Shown: piece after piece, positions 29,956 to 38,978 of the stretch
Numbering within the stretch: the stretch's first letter is position 1
Layout of the letters: every line of letters starts with the position of its first letter
Source: Carnimonas bestiolae
GTDB lineage: Bacteria > Pseudomonadota > Gammaproteobacteria > Pseudomonadales > Halomonadaceae
Length of the DNA: 64,000 bases
Assembly: GCF_051251125.1 (NCBI RefSeq)
Contig: NZ_JBPCZL010000008.1
Direction: 5' to 3' (one strand)
Translations under genes and position numbers: made by a program
Notes under the pieces: generated by a model
Database searches by the model: none
The model's input: only the letters and a program-made list of their open reading frames with translations
Told to the model about the DNA's origin: nothing

Positions 29956-31360
29956 AATCGACCTTCTTGCGATCACACGTGGCACGGTCACTGCACCGGC
30001 AGGGTGTGGCAAGACGCAGTTGATCGCCCAGGCACTTACCAGTCATCGGAGCAGCAAGCCTATCCTCGTGCTAACTCACACGAACGCTGGTGTTGCAGCC
30101 CTGCGCGACCGGCTGGATCGAGCCGGAGTGCCAACCAACGCTTACCGATTGAGCACTATCGATGGCTGGGCCATCCGGTTGATTTCGACTTTCCCCAGCC
30201 GCAGCGCACACGATCCAGAAACCCTGCAACTGGCCAACCCAGCGCGCGACTATCCAGCAATTCGGGACGCGGCCTGGAAATTGCTGCAGGCAGGGCACAT
30301 CAGCGAGGTGCTCAAAGCCTCCTATGCGCACCTTATCGTCGATGAGTACCAAGACTGCTCAGTGCCTCAGCACTCCATTGTCTACTTTCTCTCGCTGATC
30401 CTACCAACATGTGTACTGGGTGATCCTATGCAAGCCATCTTTGGGTTTCGCGGTAATACTCTGGCAGACTGGAACCAACAAGTGTGTGTGCATTTCCCGG
30501 TCGTAGCAGAATTGACCACGCCCTGGCGATGGCGCAATGCTGGGGCGGAAGCTCTAGGGCAATGGCTTTTGGAGGCCCGACGGCTACTTGCCGCCGGGCA
30601 GTCGGTAGATCTCCGTAGCGGGCCACCGGAATATGTTACCTGGGTGCAGACCATCCCGCCCAATGATCACCCACAGCGCCTGGCTGCGGCGAGGACTGCT
30701 CCACCTACATCAGACGGGCGAGTACTCATCATCGCCGATAGCCGGAACCGTGCGGCTCAACAGAGCGTTGCCAGCCAAACACCGGGGGCTTCGACAGTCG
30801 AGGCCGTCGATCTGAAAGACCTCATTGCTTTCGCCAGCAGCTTCGACGTCGAAGCGCCATATGCCCTAGAGCAATTGCTGAAACTGGCACAGAGCGTTAT
30901 GACCAATGTGGGTGTAGCTGAACTTAGGCGGCGCCTTGAGTCGTTGGCCCGGGGAACAGCAAGAAATCCTCCGAGTGATGCAGAAAGCCGTGCTCTGGCA
31001 TTCAAGCATGAGCCCTCTCTCTCTGCGGCCGTTGCGTTGTTGTCAGAGTTGCGAGCTCTGCCAAATGTGCGCGTACATCGGCCCGGCATTCTCTACGGAG
31101 TGCTCAAGACACTCCGAGAAGCATCATCGGGAATAGTTCCCTTGGATGAGGCAGCTAGACGTGTGCGAGAAGAAAACCGGCTGCTGGGGCGCCCTCTGCC
31201 CAAACGTGCCGTCGGTAGCACGCTACTCCTGAAGGGACTGGAAGCGGAAGTGGCAGTATTGCTGAGCACCGAGGGTATGACTGCACAAAACCTGTATGTT
31301 GCAATGACCCGAGGTTCGATGAAATTAGTGGTGTGTAGCGCTAGTCCTATTGTTGGATAG
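29942..31360 (+). CDS. gajB: Gabija-like protein GajB (UvrD/PcrA-type helicase)
   Basis: A 472-residue superfamily 1 helicase. Motif I is 'VTAPAGCGKTQLIAQAL', Ia is 'ILVLTHTNAGVAALRDRLD', II is 'HLIVDEYQDCS', III is 'CVLGDPMQAIFGFRG', and motif VI is 'LYVAMTRGSMKLVVC'. The length fits GajB, which is shorter than replicative UvrD. Its ATG overlaps the end of gajA by 14 bp, so both are translated together. In Gabija, GajB senses or processes DNA ends and activates the GajA nuclease complex. Confidence 0.87.
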   Translation: MELVEIDLLAITRGTVTAPAGCGKTQLIAQALTSHRSSKPILVLTHTNAGVAALRDRLDRAGVPTNAYRLSTIDGWAIRLISTFPSRSAHDPETLQLANPARDYPAIRDAAWKLLQAGHISEVLKASYAHLIVDEYQDCSVPQHSIVYFLSLILPTCVLGDPMQAIFGFRGNTLADWNQQVCVHFPVVAELTTPWRWRNAGAEALGQWLLEARRLLAAGQSVDLRSGPPEYVTWVQTIPPNDHPQRLAAARTAPPTSDGRVLIIADSRNRAAQQSVASQTPGASTVEAVDLKDLIAFASSFDVEAPYALEQLLKLAQSVMTNVGVAELRRRLESLARGTARNPPSDAESRALAFKHEPSLSAAVALLSELRALPNVRVHRPGILYGVLKTLREASSGIVPLDEAARRVREENRLLGRPLPKRAVGSTLLLKGLEAEVAVLLSTEGMTAQNLYVAMTRGSMKLVVCSASPIVG

Positions 31361-31536
31361 GAATATATGAAATAGGCAATTTTTACCATCATTGGCTAGC
31401 ATAAGCCCATGGATAGTGCTATAGATAGAAGAAGCATGTTAATTTTTTCGCACGTGGTGTAGGCGAATCAAACACTGCATCAAGACCTGATCATGCAGGC
31501 TGCTGCACCAGCGATATGAATGGCAGGAGGTGTGAA

Positions 31537-31812
31537 ATGAGTCAGAAAAACGAACATCCCGTCAGAGACATGATTTTCAGCGACCTGGGCAAGATTGCCA
31601 AGGTACTGGGGGCTGTCGCAGGTACTGTTGGGGCTGCGATGATTTCTAGCGCCGGGGAATCAGTAGGTAAGGAAGATACCAATTTCACCACTGACTCCCA
31701 CAGGAACTATGAAGACGACCCAAATTACTATCGACATAGTGTTACGCCCAACATTACGCCAGATCACACACCTGATATGACTCCGGATATGACACCTAGA
31801 GACAGCTGGTGA
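31537..31812 (+). CDS. Small hypothetical protein with TPDxTPD repeats
   Basis: A 91-residue protein from ATG 31537 with a perfect AGGAGG upstream. Residues ~20-40 form one hydrophobic helix, 'LGKIAKVLGAVAGTVGAAMI'. The C-terminus is disordered and repeats 'TPDHTPDMTPDMTP'. No family recognised. It is convergent with the T4SS operon, 35 bp from its end, and may be a small membrane-associated protein acquired with the cargo. Confidence 0.55.
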   Translation: MSQKNEHPVRDMIFSDLGKIAKVLGAVAGTVGAAMISSAGESVGKEDTNFTTDSHRNYEDDPNYYRHSVTPNITPDHTPDMTPDMTPRDSW

Positions 31813-31846
31813 TATACAGAGAATTCGCACCTCTGTATTGATGGGC

Positions 31847-33382
31847 TCACTTGAGTCCTTTTTTGGCAATGTTTGAGCCGGTATCGCCAGCGCCTTTCGC
31901 GCCTCTAGCACCCTGTCCAATATTATCGCCAATAGCTTGGCCAACACGGTGCCCACTCCATCCGAGCGCGCCTATCCAAAGACTGGGCAAAACCAGATAC
32001 GTCCCCCACATCACAAACTGAAGCACCGCCTGGTCGTAGGCACTTGTACCCACCGACAGCCACTGGTTGAGACTGCCACCATCCGAGCCGTACAGTAGCT
32101 GTACCAGATTGTTGTTAATCCAGCGCGCCAATTCCCACCAGAAGGTCAAAAACCACAGTCCAAAGAGACCAAAGGTCGCTGTGCCAACCACTTTGAAGGA
32201 ATAGCCCGAGATCACGATCACAAACGGCAGGCAAATCACCACCGCCATGATCAGAATGTACTGAACCATCGGCAGTGCCTGTCGCAGCATGTCCATGCCC
32301 GCCTTGCCAAAAATCGTGCCGGTCACCGCACCGGCAATGCCCGCCACACTGGACACTGCATCAACGATATTATCGGTCGTATCGCCCGCCGGCGAGTTAT
32401 AACCCGCCACGATACCCTTCTGGTTGCCATTGGCCGCGCCTGAACGCGGGCTGACAAGACGACGAATGGCCGCATCAGTGGTGGTCTGCGCGCCCCCGGA
32501 GAAGAAGGACGCGGCAGCGCTCAACCCATCCCACACGGTGGTATCAATCTGGCCATGCAGGCGGCTGTAGAGGCTATTGTCACCACTGGCCCACCACTCG
32601 TTGCAGCTCGGATACCCCGGCTGCCCCGGCCCCGTATTGGGACGCGCCTCATCCCGCGAAGCGTTGTACGGAAAACCGGGTACCGGGTTCAGGGCATAAA
32701 ACGAGTCGTAATAGCCGCTGGTATTCTGGAAATAGCGGCTGCCCAGCCAGTCAGTATCCCGCGCGGCTGAACTGTCGATATTGCCCGACCGGAAGAGTTT
32801 ATTGCGCGCTGGGCCATAGCATTGACGCTGAAACTCGCCCACTTCACGAGCCAGCGCAGGATCCTTGATCGACTGGGTATCAATCTCGGAGGCAATGGCC
32901 GTCAAGTCCGGCTGACACGGAATGGCCTGGACCGATGCGTTGGTAATCCCCTTGGAAACCGCGTGCACAAAGGCCCACCAGATGGGAATGCTCGCACTCT
33001 GGCCATCAATTGCGTTGGTCGTGCCGCTACCCCACTTACCATTACCGATAACGTTGGCACTGCACTGCTGGCCACCTTCCGTCTTCTCATAAACACTCAC
33101 CGGCTGAAAGCTCAGGGGCATCACCGGCGCACAGGTGGTGGCGTAGCACACCACCATCGCGATCAATGAGGTTTCTACCCGGTTGATGAAAAGCCATCCC
33201 TTATTGCCCTCATCGGCCCCTTCGCCGCGAACCTTGTACCAGGTACTCACCAGCATGGCCACGAAGGGAATGATGGCGAGCCCCGTTGCGTTCATTACGT
33301 CCCACAGGGAGTTATTGACGACCCAGCCCACCATCAGCAGGACCTGCTCCAGGTAGTCATTGACGTTCAGATCAGCATTCAT
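31847..33382 (-). CDS. traG: TraG N-terminal-like inner-membrane T4SS protein
   Basis: A 511-residue protein. Hydrophobic segments lie at the N-terminus ('GLAIIPFVAMLVSTWY', 'SLIAMVVCYATTC') and at residues ~370-480 ('YILIMAVVICLPFVIVISGY', 'FGLFGLWFLTFWW', 'FVMWGTYLVLPSLWIGALGW'), around a periplasmic cysteine-containing domain. This matches the TraG_N family, which in F-like and GI-type conjugation systems takes part in pilus assembly and mating-pair stabilisation. It is the last gene of the downstream T4SS operon and lacks the large C-terminal domain of F TraG. It overlaps the preceding gene by 4 bp. Confidence 0.85.
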   Translation of the reverse strand: MNADLNVNDYLEQVLLMVGWVVNNSLWDVMNATGLAIIPFVAMLVSTWYKVRGEGADEGNKGWLFINRVETSLIAMVVCYATTCAPVMPLSFQPVSVYEKTEGGQQCSANVIGNGKWGSGTTNAIDGQSASIPIWWAFVHAVSKGITNASVQAIPCQPDLTAIASEIDTQSIKDPALAREVGEFQRQCYGPARNKLFRSGNIDSSAARDTDWLGSRYFQNTSGYYDSFYALNPVPGFPYNASRDEARPNTGPGQPGYPSCNEWWASGDNSLYSRLHGQIDTTVWDGLSAAASFFSGGAQTTTDAAIRRLVSPRSGAANGNQKGIVAGYNSPAGDTTDNIVDAVSSVAGIAGAVTGTIFGKAGMDMLRQALPMVQYILIMAVVICLPFVIVISGYSFKVVGTATFGLFGLWFLTFWWELARWINNNLVQLLYGSDGGSLNQWLSVGTSAYDQAVLQFVMWGTYLVLPSLWIGALGWSGHRVGQAIGDNIGQGARGAKGAGDTGSNIAKKGLK

Positions 33383-33747
33383 GTTTGGCTCCAGCTCAGC
33401 AGATTACTGCCTTCAATGACCACCAGGGCGACGACCAGCGTCCATTCGACACGGCGTATCTGACGCTGCCCGTTCTGCCCCGCCTCCCCCCGCTCATCGA
33501 GCGTCTTCATCAGACGCGGGCGGAAGCGGGTAAACCAGCCCCAGGCGAGTGCTGCATACAGCAGCAATCGCCAGACTAGCAGCCAGGGCATGGCACGATG
33601 ATGTGCCGCATCAAAGGCCTCATGGCTGCCATAAAAGCGCGTGCCCAGGTTGACCACCACGCCGCTCATCAGCAGCGCGATGATCAGTGACGCGCCCACC
33701 TGTAAGGCCGTGGGCCAACGCCGGGGATCAATTACACGTGACCACAT
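33379..33747 (-). CDS. Small T4SS-operon membrane protein
   Basis: A 122-residue protein from ATG 33747, 4 bp after the upstream stop. Three hydrophobic segments are evident: 'VGASLIIALLMSGVVVNLG', 'PWLLVWRLLLYAALAWGW' and 'WTLVVALVVIEGSNLLSW', with a basic cytoplasmic loop 'FRPRLMKTLDERGEAG'. Small membrane proteins of this size regularly sit between the PFL_4711-family and TraG-like genes. The exact function is unknown. Confidence 0.65.
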   Translation of the reverse strand: MWSRVIDPRRWPTALQVGASLIIALLMSGVVVNLGTRFYGSHEAFDAAHHRAMPWLLVWRLLLYAALAWGWFTRFRPRLMKTLDERGEAGQNGQRQIRRVEWTLVVALVVIEGSNLLSWSQT

Positions 33748-33751
33748 GGCA

Positions 33752-35167
33752 TTACTCCTTCGGACGACCACGGTTATCCAGCGTCGCATCCGGCGTCGTG
33801 GTTTCGTTCTGCATGGAGCCACTGGCGCGATGGGATGCCCGATTAAGCGCAATGGCGGCTGCGCTCGATGACATGCTCTTGCGGATGTCCAGCTCCTGCT
33901 TGAGCATGTCAATCTCGCTGGTAAAGTCCTTCAGGCGTTGGGCCAGGGCTTCTGACCCGGGCGTATTCTGCTCGATGCCCGGGTCGCTTGCGCCTGCGAT
34001 CAGGGCACGACGTGCCCACAATGCTTTGTTGAGCGTGCGCGTCAGGGCCATTTCATCGGCCAGGCGATGCGTCAGCAAATCCTTCTCGGGATCGGTGCGC
34101 AAAGCCTCGATCACGCTGCGCGAAACACCCAGATCGCCCGCTGACACATCATTGAGTTTCTGCTGGGTAATACGACCTCCATTGACCATTTCCACCAGCT
34201 TCTTACTGACTTCTTCCTGGTCGCGCTCCATTTCCCGAACCAGGCCGGTACCGGCGCGAGAGCGTGACTTCTCACAGCCATCACAGGTGGTCAGCTCACT
34301 TTCACCCACCACGTTGCGCGTCCAGTCGGCGGCAGCCTGGGGCGTGGCCCAGACGGAACACATGCCGCCCATGCAGCCACCACTGCCACTGCTGCCGCCA
34401 GACGATGCCGTGTTACCGGAAATGCCGCCCCCGCCTACCCACTTGCCGGAAGAGGTCGCGACCGACCCCATGCCCTGACCACCGCCCGAGATGCTGGATG
34501 TGTCCGTGCTTTTTCGGCCGTTCAAAAGGTTATAACCGGCGCGCGCTGCATCCCCCACGACCCGGATGGGTTCCTGGCCGGAACCGCCCCGCTTCTCACC
34601 CCCGATCCAGGTCCGTCCGGCATTGCCCCCGCTCTGTTCCGCTTTTTCCGTCGCTGATACGGCATCCGTGTTGTTTGAGGCCAACGCCTGCATGTTCTCC
34701 GCCTGGGCTTCCTGCTGCATCTGACCGCCCACACTCGCATCGGCCAACTTGCTGGCCATGCTCTGGCACGACAGTTTCGCCTTGTCGAAGTCCGTACGGC
34801 CCTGCAGGACGCCATTGGTGATCAGATCGTAAAGGCCGGGGTTTGTGCGTTGAATGATCATCGCCGGCAGGCTCGCCACCGCACTGGTGGCATTACTCAC
34901 CACATCCCCCATCATTGACTGGAAACCGTTGGTCACGCCGTTCAACTGATTCGAGACCGTTGAGCCAATGTCGAAATTGCCGCAGGTGGCATTGACGTTC
35001 CATTTAAGGCCCAGCCCCTGTGGCTGCGTTTCGTGCCCCAGCCCCGCCGAGGCTGCCAGAGGACTGCCGCCTCCGATGGTGTAGTACATGTCGTCAGCGG
35101 CCCAAGCTGCGAGAGGCGTTAGTCCCACACAGAAAACAGCCGCCTGGACCAGATAATGCATTCTCAT
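33752..35167 (-). CDS. ICE protein, PFL_4711 family (TIGR03755)
   Basis: A 471-residue exported protein with signal peptide 'MRMHYLVQAAVFCVGLTPLAAWA'. It is rich in Ser/Gly in the middle (~220-270, including Cys-rich 'GSGGCMGGMCS'), followed by 'CDGCEKSRSRAGTGLVREM' and a long helical C-terminus. The order relative to PFL_4710 and PFL_4709 homologues identifies the family. It is likely a TraH/TraB-like periplasmic pilus-assembly factor (inference). It overlaps the next upstream gene by 4 bp. Confidence 0.82.
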   Translation of the reverse strand: MRMHYLVQAAVFCVGLTPLAAWAADDMYYTIGGGSPLAASAGLGHETQPQGLGLKWNVNATCGNFDIGSTVSNQLNGVTNGFQSMMGDVVSNATSAVASLPAMIIQRTNPGLYDLITNGVLQGRTDFDKAKLSCQSMASKLADASVGGQMQQEAQAENMQALASNNTDAVSATEKAEQSGGNAGRTWIGGEKRGGSGQEPIRVVGDAARAGYNLLNGRKSTDTSSISGGGQGMGSVATSSGKWVGGGGISGNTASSGGSSGSGGCMGGMCSVWATPQAAADWTRNVVGESELTTCDGCEKSRSRAGTGLVREMERDQEEVSKKLVEMVNGGRITQQKLNDVSAGDLGVSRSVIEALRTDPEKDLLTHRLADEMALTRTLNKALWARRALIAGASDPGIEQNTPGSEALAQRLKDFTSEIDMLKQELDIRKSMSSSAAAIALNRASHRASGSMQNETTTPDATLDNRGRPKE

Positions 35168-36126
35168 GGGTTACCTCCCGTATAGACCAACAGCTTTTCG
35201 CCACGCTTTTCACAGCAGGCATAGGGACGCCATAGCGCCCAGACGTAATCACCCCCGCTGTCGAGCTGATCAGCGCCGCCATCGGGAAAAATGCTGCATG
35301 AGTGGCTGGTATGAGGGGACAGACGCTGCCACTTGTGATGTTTGGCATCGCCTTCCGTGACCGGTGAACTGGTGGCCCACCAGCCTTTCTTCTTCACGGT
35401 TTTCGGCAGAAGCGCTCTGTAGACATGCGTTTGGTTGCCACGCGTAATAATGTCGGCAGCACGCTGGGCCGTCACGGCGGCCGTCTTGTAGTCGTTGGTC
35501 TGGCTTACAAAGCCGCTGCGCGGGTAGATATTCCCCCACAGATCACCTGCCTCACCCATCTCACGCTTGCCAGGCGTCAAGGCCTCCGGGTACCCCATCT
35601 CGGGAATGCCGGATCGCCACATGGCGACATCGAGCGTCGAGACAAAATAGGGCTCAAAGGCGGTGGCACCGGAATGACAGGCCATGCCAAAGCTACTGGC
35701 AAATCCATCAAACACCTTGGCTCCCGGATGGCCGATGGCATCCACGTTCTTGAACTGGGTATTGATATGCTGGTTGGTCTGCATCTCATTGGTCTGGCCA
35801 CCACCAAGGGCGTTATTGACAGGGGCAGCCACCGACTGAATCAGCGATGCTTCCGTCCATGGGTTGTCCCCGGCGGTTTCATAGCTCGACACCACCAAAT
35901 CCGGTACAAAATGCTTCACGCGCACTGACGTGCGTACATGACACCCATGATGGTTGCAGTGCAGCCACTCGCAAATCCCGATGATTTTGTAATCCAGGCA
36001 GTCGCTGGAGGGCGTGGATGCCACAATGGAAGCCGTATTGATAGCAAATGCCGGTGACGTTTGAAGGCCCGTCATCAATAGCGCTGTGGAAAGCATCAAA
36101 AAGACCAGGCGTTTGACTGTGTTCAT
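35164..36126 (-). CDS. ICE protein, PFL_4710 family (TIGR03756; TraU-like)
   Basis: A 320-residue exported protein with signal peptide 'FLMLSTALLMTGLQTSPAFA'. Many paired cysteines occur ('DYKIIGICEWLHCNHHGC', 'GMACHSG', 'CSIFPDGG', 'YACCEKRGE'), as in F TraU. It is therefore probably a disulfide-bonded periplasmic assembly protein, in keeping with the DsbC-like gene of the same operon. Overlaps by 4 bp on both sides show strict translational coupling. Confidence 0.85.
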   Translation of the reverse strand: MNTVKRLVFLMLSTALLMTGLQTSPAFAINTASIVASTPSSDCLDYKIIGICEWLHCNHHGCHVRTSVRVKHFVPDLVVSSYETAGDNPWTEASLIQSVAAPVNNALGGGQTNEMQTNQHINTQFKNVDAIGHPGAKVFDGFASSFGMACHSGATAFEPYFVSTLDVAMWRSGIPEMGYPEALTPGKREMGEAGDLWGNIYPRSGFVSQTNDYKTAAVTAQRAADIITRGNQTHVYRALLPKTVKKKGWWATSSPVTEGDAKHHKWQRLSPHTSHSCSIFPDGGADQLDSGGDYVWALWRPYACCEKRGEKLLVYTGGNP

Positions 36127-36536
36127 GGGTTTTCCTTATGCCGATGGATCTCTGCCAGGGCACGGCGCACATCGGACTCGCCATACACGACATACTGCTG
36201 GTCCACCACGACGGCAGGCAGCTTTTGAATGCCCAACTGCCAGGCGCGCGTCAGGCCGGTGTATGCCTCTTTCAGTGCCTCGGCGTGCTCTTGAAAGGCA
36301 GGCGTTTTCATCCGCGTGGCCATCACACGACTGGCCGCGTCGCTGTCATTGGGCAGCCCCTCGGATATTTCTCGATCAAGCGCCTCGCCCCGGTCCATCT
36401 CAACGACAGCCGCTTCATGCGGTACGTGTTGAAGTGTGATCGTGGACAGCGTAAACACCTCGACCCCGGCATTGGCCGACGTCACCCACAGCGGCAGGAA
36501 GACTATTCCTGCCACTACCTGCCATCGTCGTTTCAT
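36123..36536 (-). CDS. ICE protein, PFL_4709 family (TIGR03757; TrbC/TraW-like)
   Basis: A 137-residue protein. ATG 36536 begins the signal peptide 'MKRRWQVVAGIVFLPLWVTS' (cut after ANA). The mature part reads 'GVEVFTLSTITLQHVPHEAA' and ends 'LPAVVVDQQYVVYGESDVRR', a thioredoxin-like TrbC pattern seen in pilus-assembly proteins of F-like systems. It precedes the PFL_4710 homologue with a 4-bp overlap. Confidence 0.8.
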   Translation of the reverse strand: MKRRWQVVAGIVFLPLWVTSANAGVEVFTLSTITLQHVPHEAAVVEMDRGEALDREISEGLPNDSDAASRVMATRMKTPAFQEHAEALKEAYTGLTRAWQLGIQKLPAVVVDQQYVVYGESDVRRALAEIHRHKENP

Positions 36537-36671
36537 GAACAATTCCCCAGCGTCAGTGGCGAGTCCTTGAGATAAACCTCGCGCAGAATGAGATTGCCTC
36601 ACCCCGGTGGCTGCTACAGCAAAGAATGTTAAGTCGCTGCAACAGGGTATTTATTGGATTGGTGGAAACCG

Positions 36672-37385
36672 CTATGACGTACAGAGCCCCTCCTTAAAAG
36701 GCTCGATGCCCGTCTGCTCAACAAACTGGCTCAGCGACATGACCTGGCTTTTCGACTGCGCGGTATTGGGCGCGGTATACACCCGACACTGGTGGCGAGT
36801 CGGGATATAGACGGCTTTCCATAGATACGTCGGAACTGCTTCGCCGCGTGGCAAGCGCTCGGGATCGGAGCCGTACACGGCCCCTGTCACCACATACACA
36901 TCCCCAAAAACCTGGGTTAGCCGCCTGGCACCTCGCTCCACATAGTTCCATGCATGACGATTAAGACTCGGCGTCTGCGGCGTCATGTTGATCATGGAAT
37001 AGGTGTCGTGTTTGGCATGACGTGTCCCTGCATCCGCCTGGGGAACCATATGGCCACGGTCATAGCCCGTGGCGTGGTAATCCTCCGGTTTAGGACCGTC
37101 AGGAATCCGTGTATCGGGATGGAACGAATCCTGTCGCTTTAGCTGTTTCGACCGCTCAACGGCCTCACGGGTAAGATGCTCCGCCGAGTAAATCGGGCCT
37201 TTCAAAGCCTGCTGATACAGAGTGGCGTAGCCGTCATAACACACTTCCTGACCGGCGATGTCCGGGCGTATGCCATCGGCATAGACGTCCGGGCATTGAG
37301 ACGGGGCCGCCAGCACTTGCCCGCACGGCAGTGCGAGCAGCATGGCCACCATCAGTGACCGCATCCGTTGGCCCCTATACCTCAT
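36672..37385 (-). CDS. Exported DNA/RNA non-specific endonuclease (DRGH family)
   Basis: A 237-residue protein with signal peptide 'MRSLMVAMLLALPCGQVLA'. The catalytic block 'GYDRGHMVPQADAG' (His general base) and the metal-ligand Asn region 'MINMTPQTPSLNRHAWNYVE' define a Serratia-nuclease/EndoG-type enzyme that cleaves DNA and RNA. Export suggests a periplasmic or envelope role. Possibilities are trimming of extracellular DNA, remodelling of transferred strands or attack in recipients. It is embedded in the T4SS operon with an ATGA overlap to the DsbC-like gene, so it is coregulated with pilus assembly. No immunity gene is visible. Confidence 0.85.
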   Translation of the reverse strand: MRYRGQRMRSLMVAMLLALPCGQVLAAPSQCPDVYADGIRPDIAGQEVCYDGYATLYQQALKGPIYSAEHLTREAVERSKQLKRQDSFHPDTRIPDGPKPEDYHATGYDRGHMVPQADAGTRHAKHDTYSMINMTPQTPSLNRHAWNYVERGARRLTQVFGDVYVVTGAVYGSDPERLPRGEAVPTYLWKAVYIPTRHQCRVYTAPNTAQSKSQVMSLSQFVEQTGIEPFKEGLCTS

Positions 37386-38236
37386 GGCTGTGTGTCACCC
37401 ACCGAAGGCGACGACTGGGTAGCCGCCCGGACCAGTTGGTCGGCCGGCATGTAGCCTTCTCCCTGTTCCCCCGAGGGCAGCACGATGGTCGGCGTACCCT
37501 TGACGCCAAATGTCATGCCCAGCTCATGGCCATGACGCACCGCCGTCTGACAGGACGCCGAGGGTTTCGCCGAGAGCGCACCGTTATTGAATGCGTTCGT
37601 CATGGCCTCGCCCGGTTTGTCACTGCACAGTACCTGTGCCAGCTGCCGGGCTGCCGGAGAGTCCGCGCCCGCTCGCGGGAATGGGATGTAGGTCACCCTC
37701 ACCCCCTGCGCCTGGAGTTGAGGCAATTCACGGTGCAGCGCCTGACAATAGGGACAGGTCGAATCAGTGAACACCGTGATATGGCCCTTCTCCTGCCCCT
37801 TCGCCGCGTACTCGATCTTCGCGTTGTCCGGTACTTTGGCCAGAGCATCAAGACGCGCCTGGCGACCGCCCTCTTCGGTCAGGTTTCGCAGACCGGCGGG
37901 CGCATTGTCGTAATAGGTCCCCAGAATCATGCGCCGCCCCTGGGCGTCGCTGTAGACCACCTCCCCGCTCTTGAGCCGTACTTCATACAGGGGGCCTGTC
38001 AGTTGTGTCTTGTGTACGGATGTCACCTCAACGGGCTGGCCGTTGATTTTCATGTGCTCAAGGACGTGGTCCGGGGTCTCCGGATTCACATCGAGCGTCA
38101 GCGTCTTCTGCATGGAGAAGGTTGGTCGGTCATGAACCGGCATATCCTCACCGTCGTGAGGATGCGAACACCCCGCCAGCGACGTGACAGACAGTGCCGC
38201 CAATAGTGTCAGGGAATAGCGTGATGCAGCGTTCAT
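37382..38236 (-). CDS. dsbC: DsbC/DsbG-like thiol:disulfide isomerase (lipoprotein)
   Basis: A 284-residue protein from ATG 38236 with AAGGAG. The N-terminus 'SLTLLAALSVTSLAGCSHPH' is a lipobox (LAG-C), so it is probably membrane-anchored. A dimerisation domain follows, then the thioredoxin fold with the active site 'FTDSTCPYCQALHRELPQL' (CxxC = C-P-Y-C). It should isomerise disulfides of cysteine-rich secretion proteins such as the PFL_4710 and PFL_4711 homologues. The 3' neighbour is the exported nuclease. Confidence 0.88.
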   Translation of the reverse strand: MNAASRYSLTLLAALSVTSLAGCSHPHDGEDMPVHDRPTFSMQKTLTLDVNPETPDHVLEHMKINGQPVEVTSVHKTQLTGPLYEVRLKSGEVVYSDAQGRRMILGTYYDNAPAGLRNLTEEGGRQARLDALAKVPDNAKIEYAAKGQEKGHITVFTDSTCPYCQALHRELPQLQAQGVRVTYIPFPRAGADSPAARQLAQVLCSDKPGEAMTNAFNNGALSAKPSASCQTAVRHGHELGMTFGVKGTPTIVLPSGEQGEGYMPADQLVRAATQSSPSVGDTQP

Positions 38237-38249
38237 GGGGAAGACTCCT

Positions 38250-38975
38250 TTACTGGCGAAGTTCAATCAGAGTGCTCGGTTCAATGCCGCCATAGCGACG
38301 CAGTGTCCAACACTCATCGAGCGACAGTACCGGCAGTGTCAGCGATTCACTGATGGTGAGATGACGTACGGTATCCTCCTCGCTCTCAAACACCGTCGCG
38401 TTACGGGTCGGGGAAATGGCCCCGGTCCGGTAGTGACTAAAGCGATTGCGGGCGATCTGGGGTTTGGGGTCTTCTTTCGCGTACTCGGAGTGCGACCAGT
38501 AATTCCCTATATCCATCGACCAGATGCGGGGCTCCTGCGCATCGTCGTCGGGCGGCATAAACTCCAGATGAAACATGTGAGTAATGGCCACCTGCTGGCC
38601 GTCCAGTCGGGGCGTTGAGAGTCGCCATTCCAGGATGACACTGCCCTGGGTCAGATCCCGTGGCAGTTCCACCATCCAGCCCAGCGCGCACCTGGGCGTC
38701 CCGCCTGCCATAAAACACTGATTGGGGTACGGCAGGTGCATCTGAATGCCCTCCAGGGGCGTAATTGAGTCATCACGCCAGCTGGCGCGCACATTCAACA
38801 ACACATCATGCAGGCCCACCTGATCCACGGGATCACGCTTTAACAACGGCAACACATGCAGATAATGCCCTGGTAGTGGCGTTCCTTTACGTCGTGTGTC
38901 CACGGAATTACCTCGATCAAACAGTTCCACTACAGGTTTATGGATCGACAACCGCACGCGATTTTTCCCCGTCAT
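38250..38975 (-). CDS. Conserved T4SS-operon protein of unknown function
   Basis: A 241-residue protein without signal peptide or membrane segment. It begins 4 bp after the TraC stop. No named domain is recognised. Regular beta-type segments ('VILEWRLSTPRLDGQQVAIT') and many aromatic residues ('WSMDIGNYWSHSEYAKEDPK') suggest a compact globular fold. In this ICE class a protein of this size commonly follows the TraC ATPase. It may be a cytoplasmic partner of the ATPase (inference). Confidence 0.6.
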   Translation of the reverse strand: MTGKNRVRLSIHKPVVELFDRGNSVDTRRKGTPLPGHYLHVLPLLKRDPVDQVGLHDVLLNVRASWRDDSITPLEGIQMHLPYPNQCFMAGGTPRCALGWMVELPRDLTQGSVILEWRLSTPRLDGQQVAITHMFHLEFMPPDDDAQEPRIWSMDIGNYWSHSEYAKEDPKPQIARNRFSHYRTGAISPTRNATVFESEEDTVRHLTISESLTLPVLSLDECWTLRRYGGIEPSTLIELRQ

Positions 38976-38978
38976 GCG

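Noticed and set aside
33748..33912. Longer start for the small T4SS membrane protein
   Set aside because: The upstream 55 codons overlap the PFL_4711-family gene and are Arg/Pro-rich shadow sequence. ATG 33747 begins the membrane protein directly after its stop.
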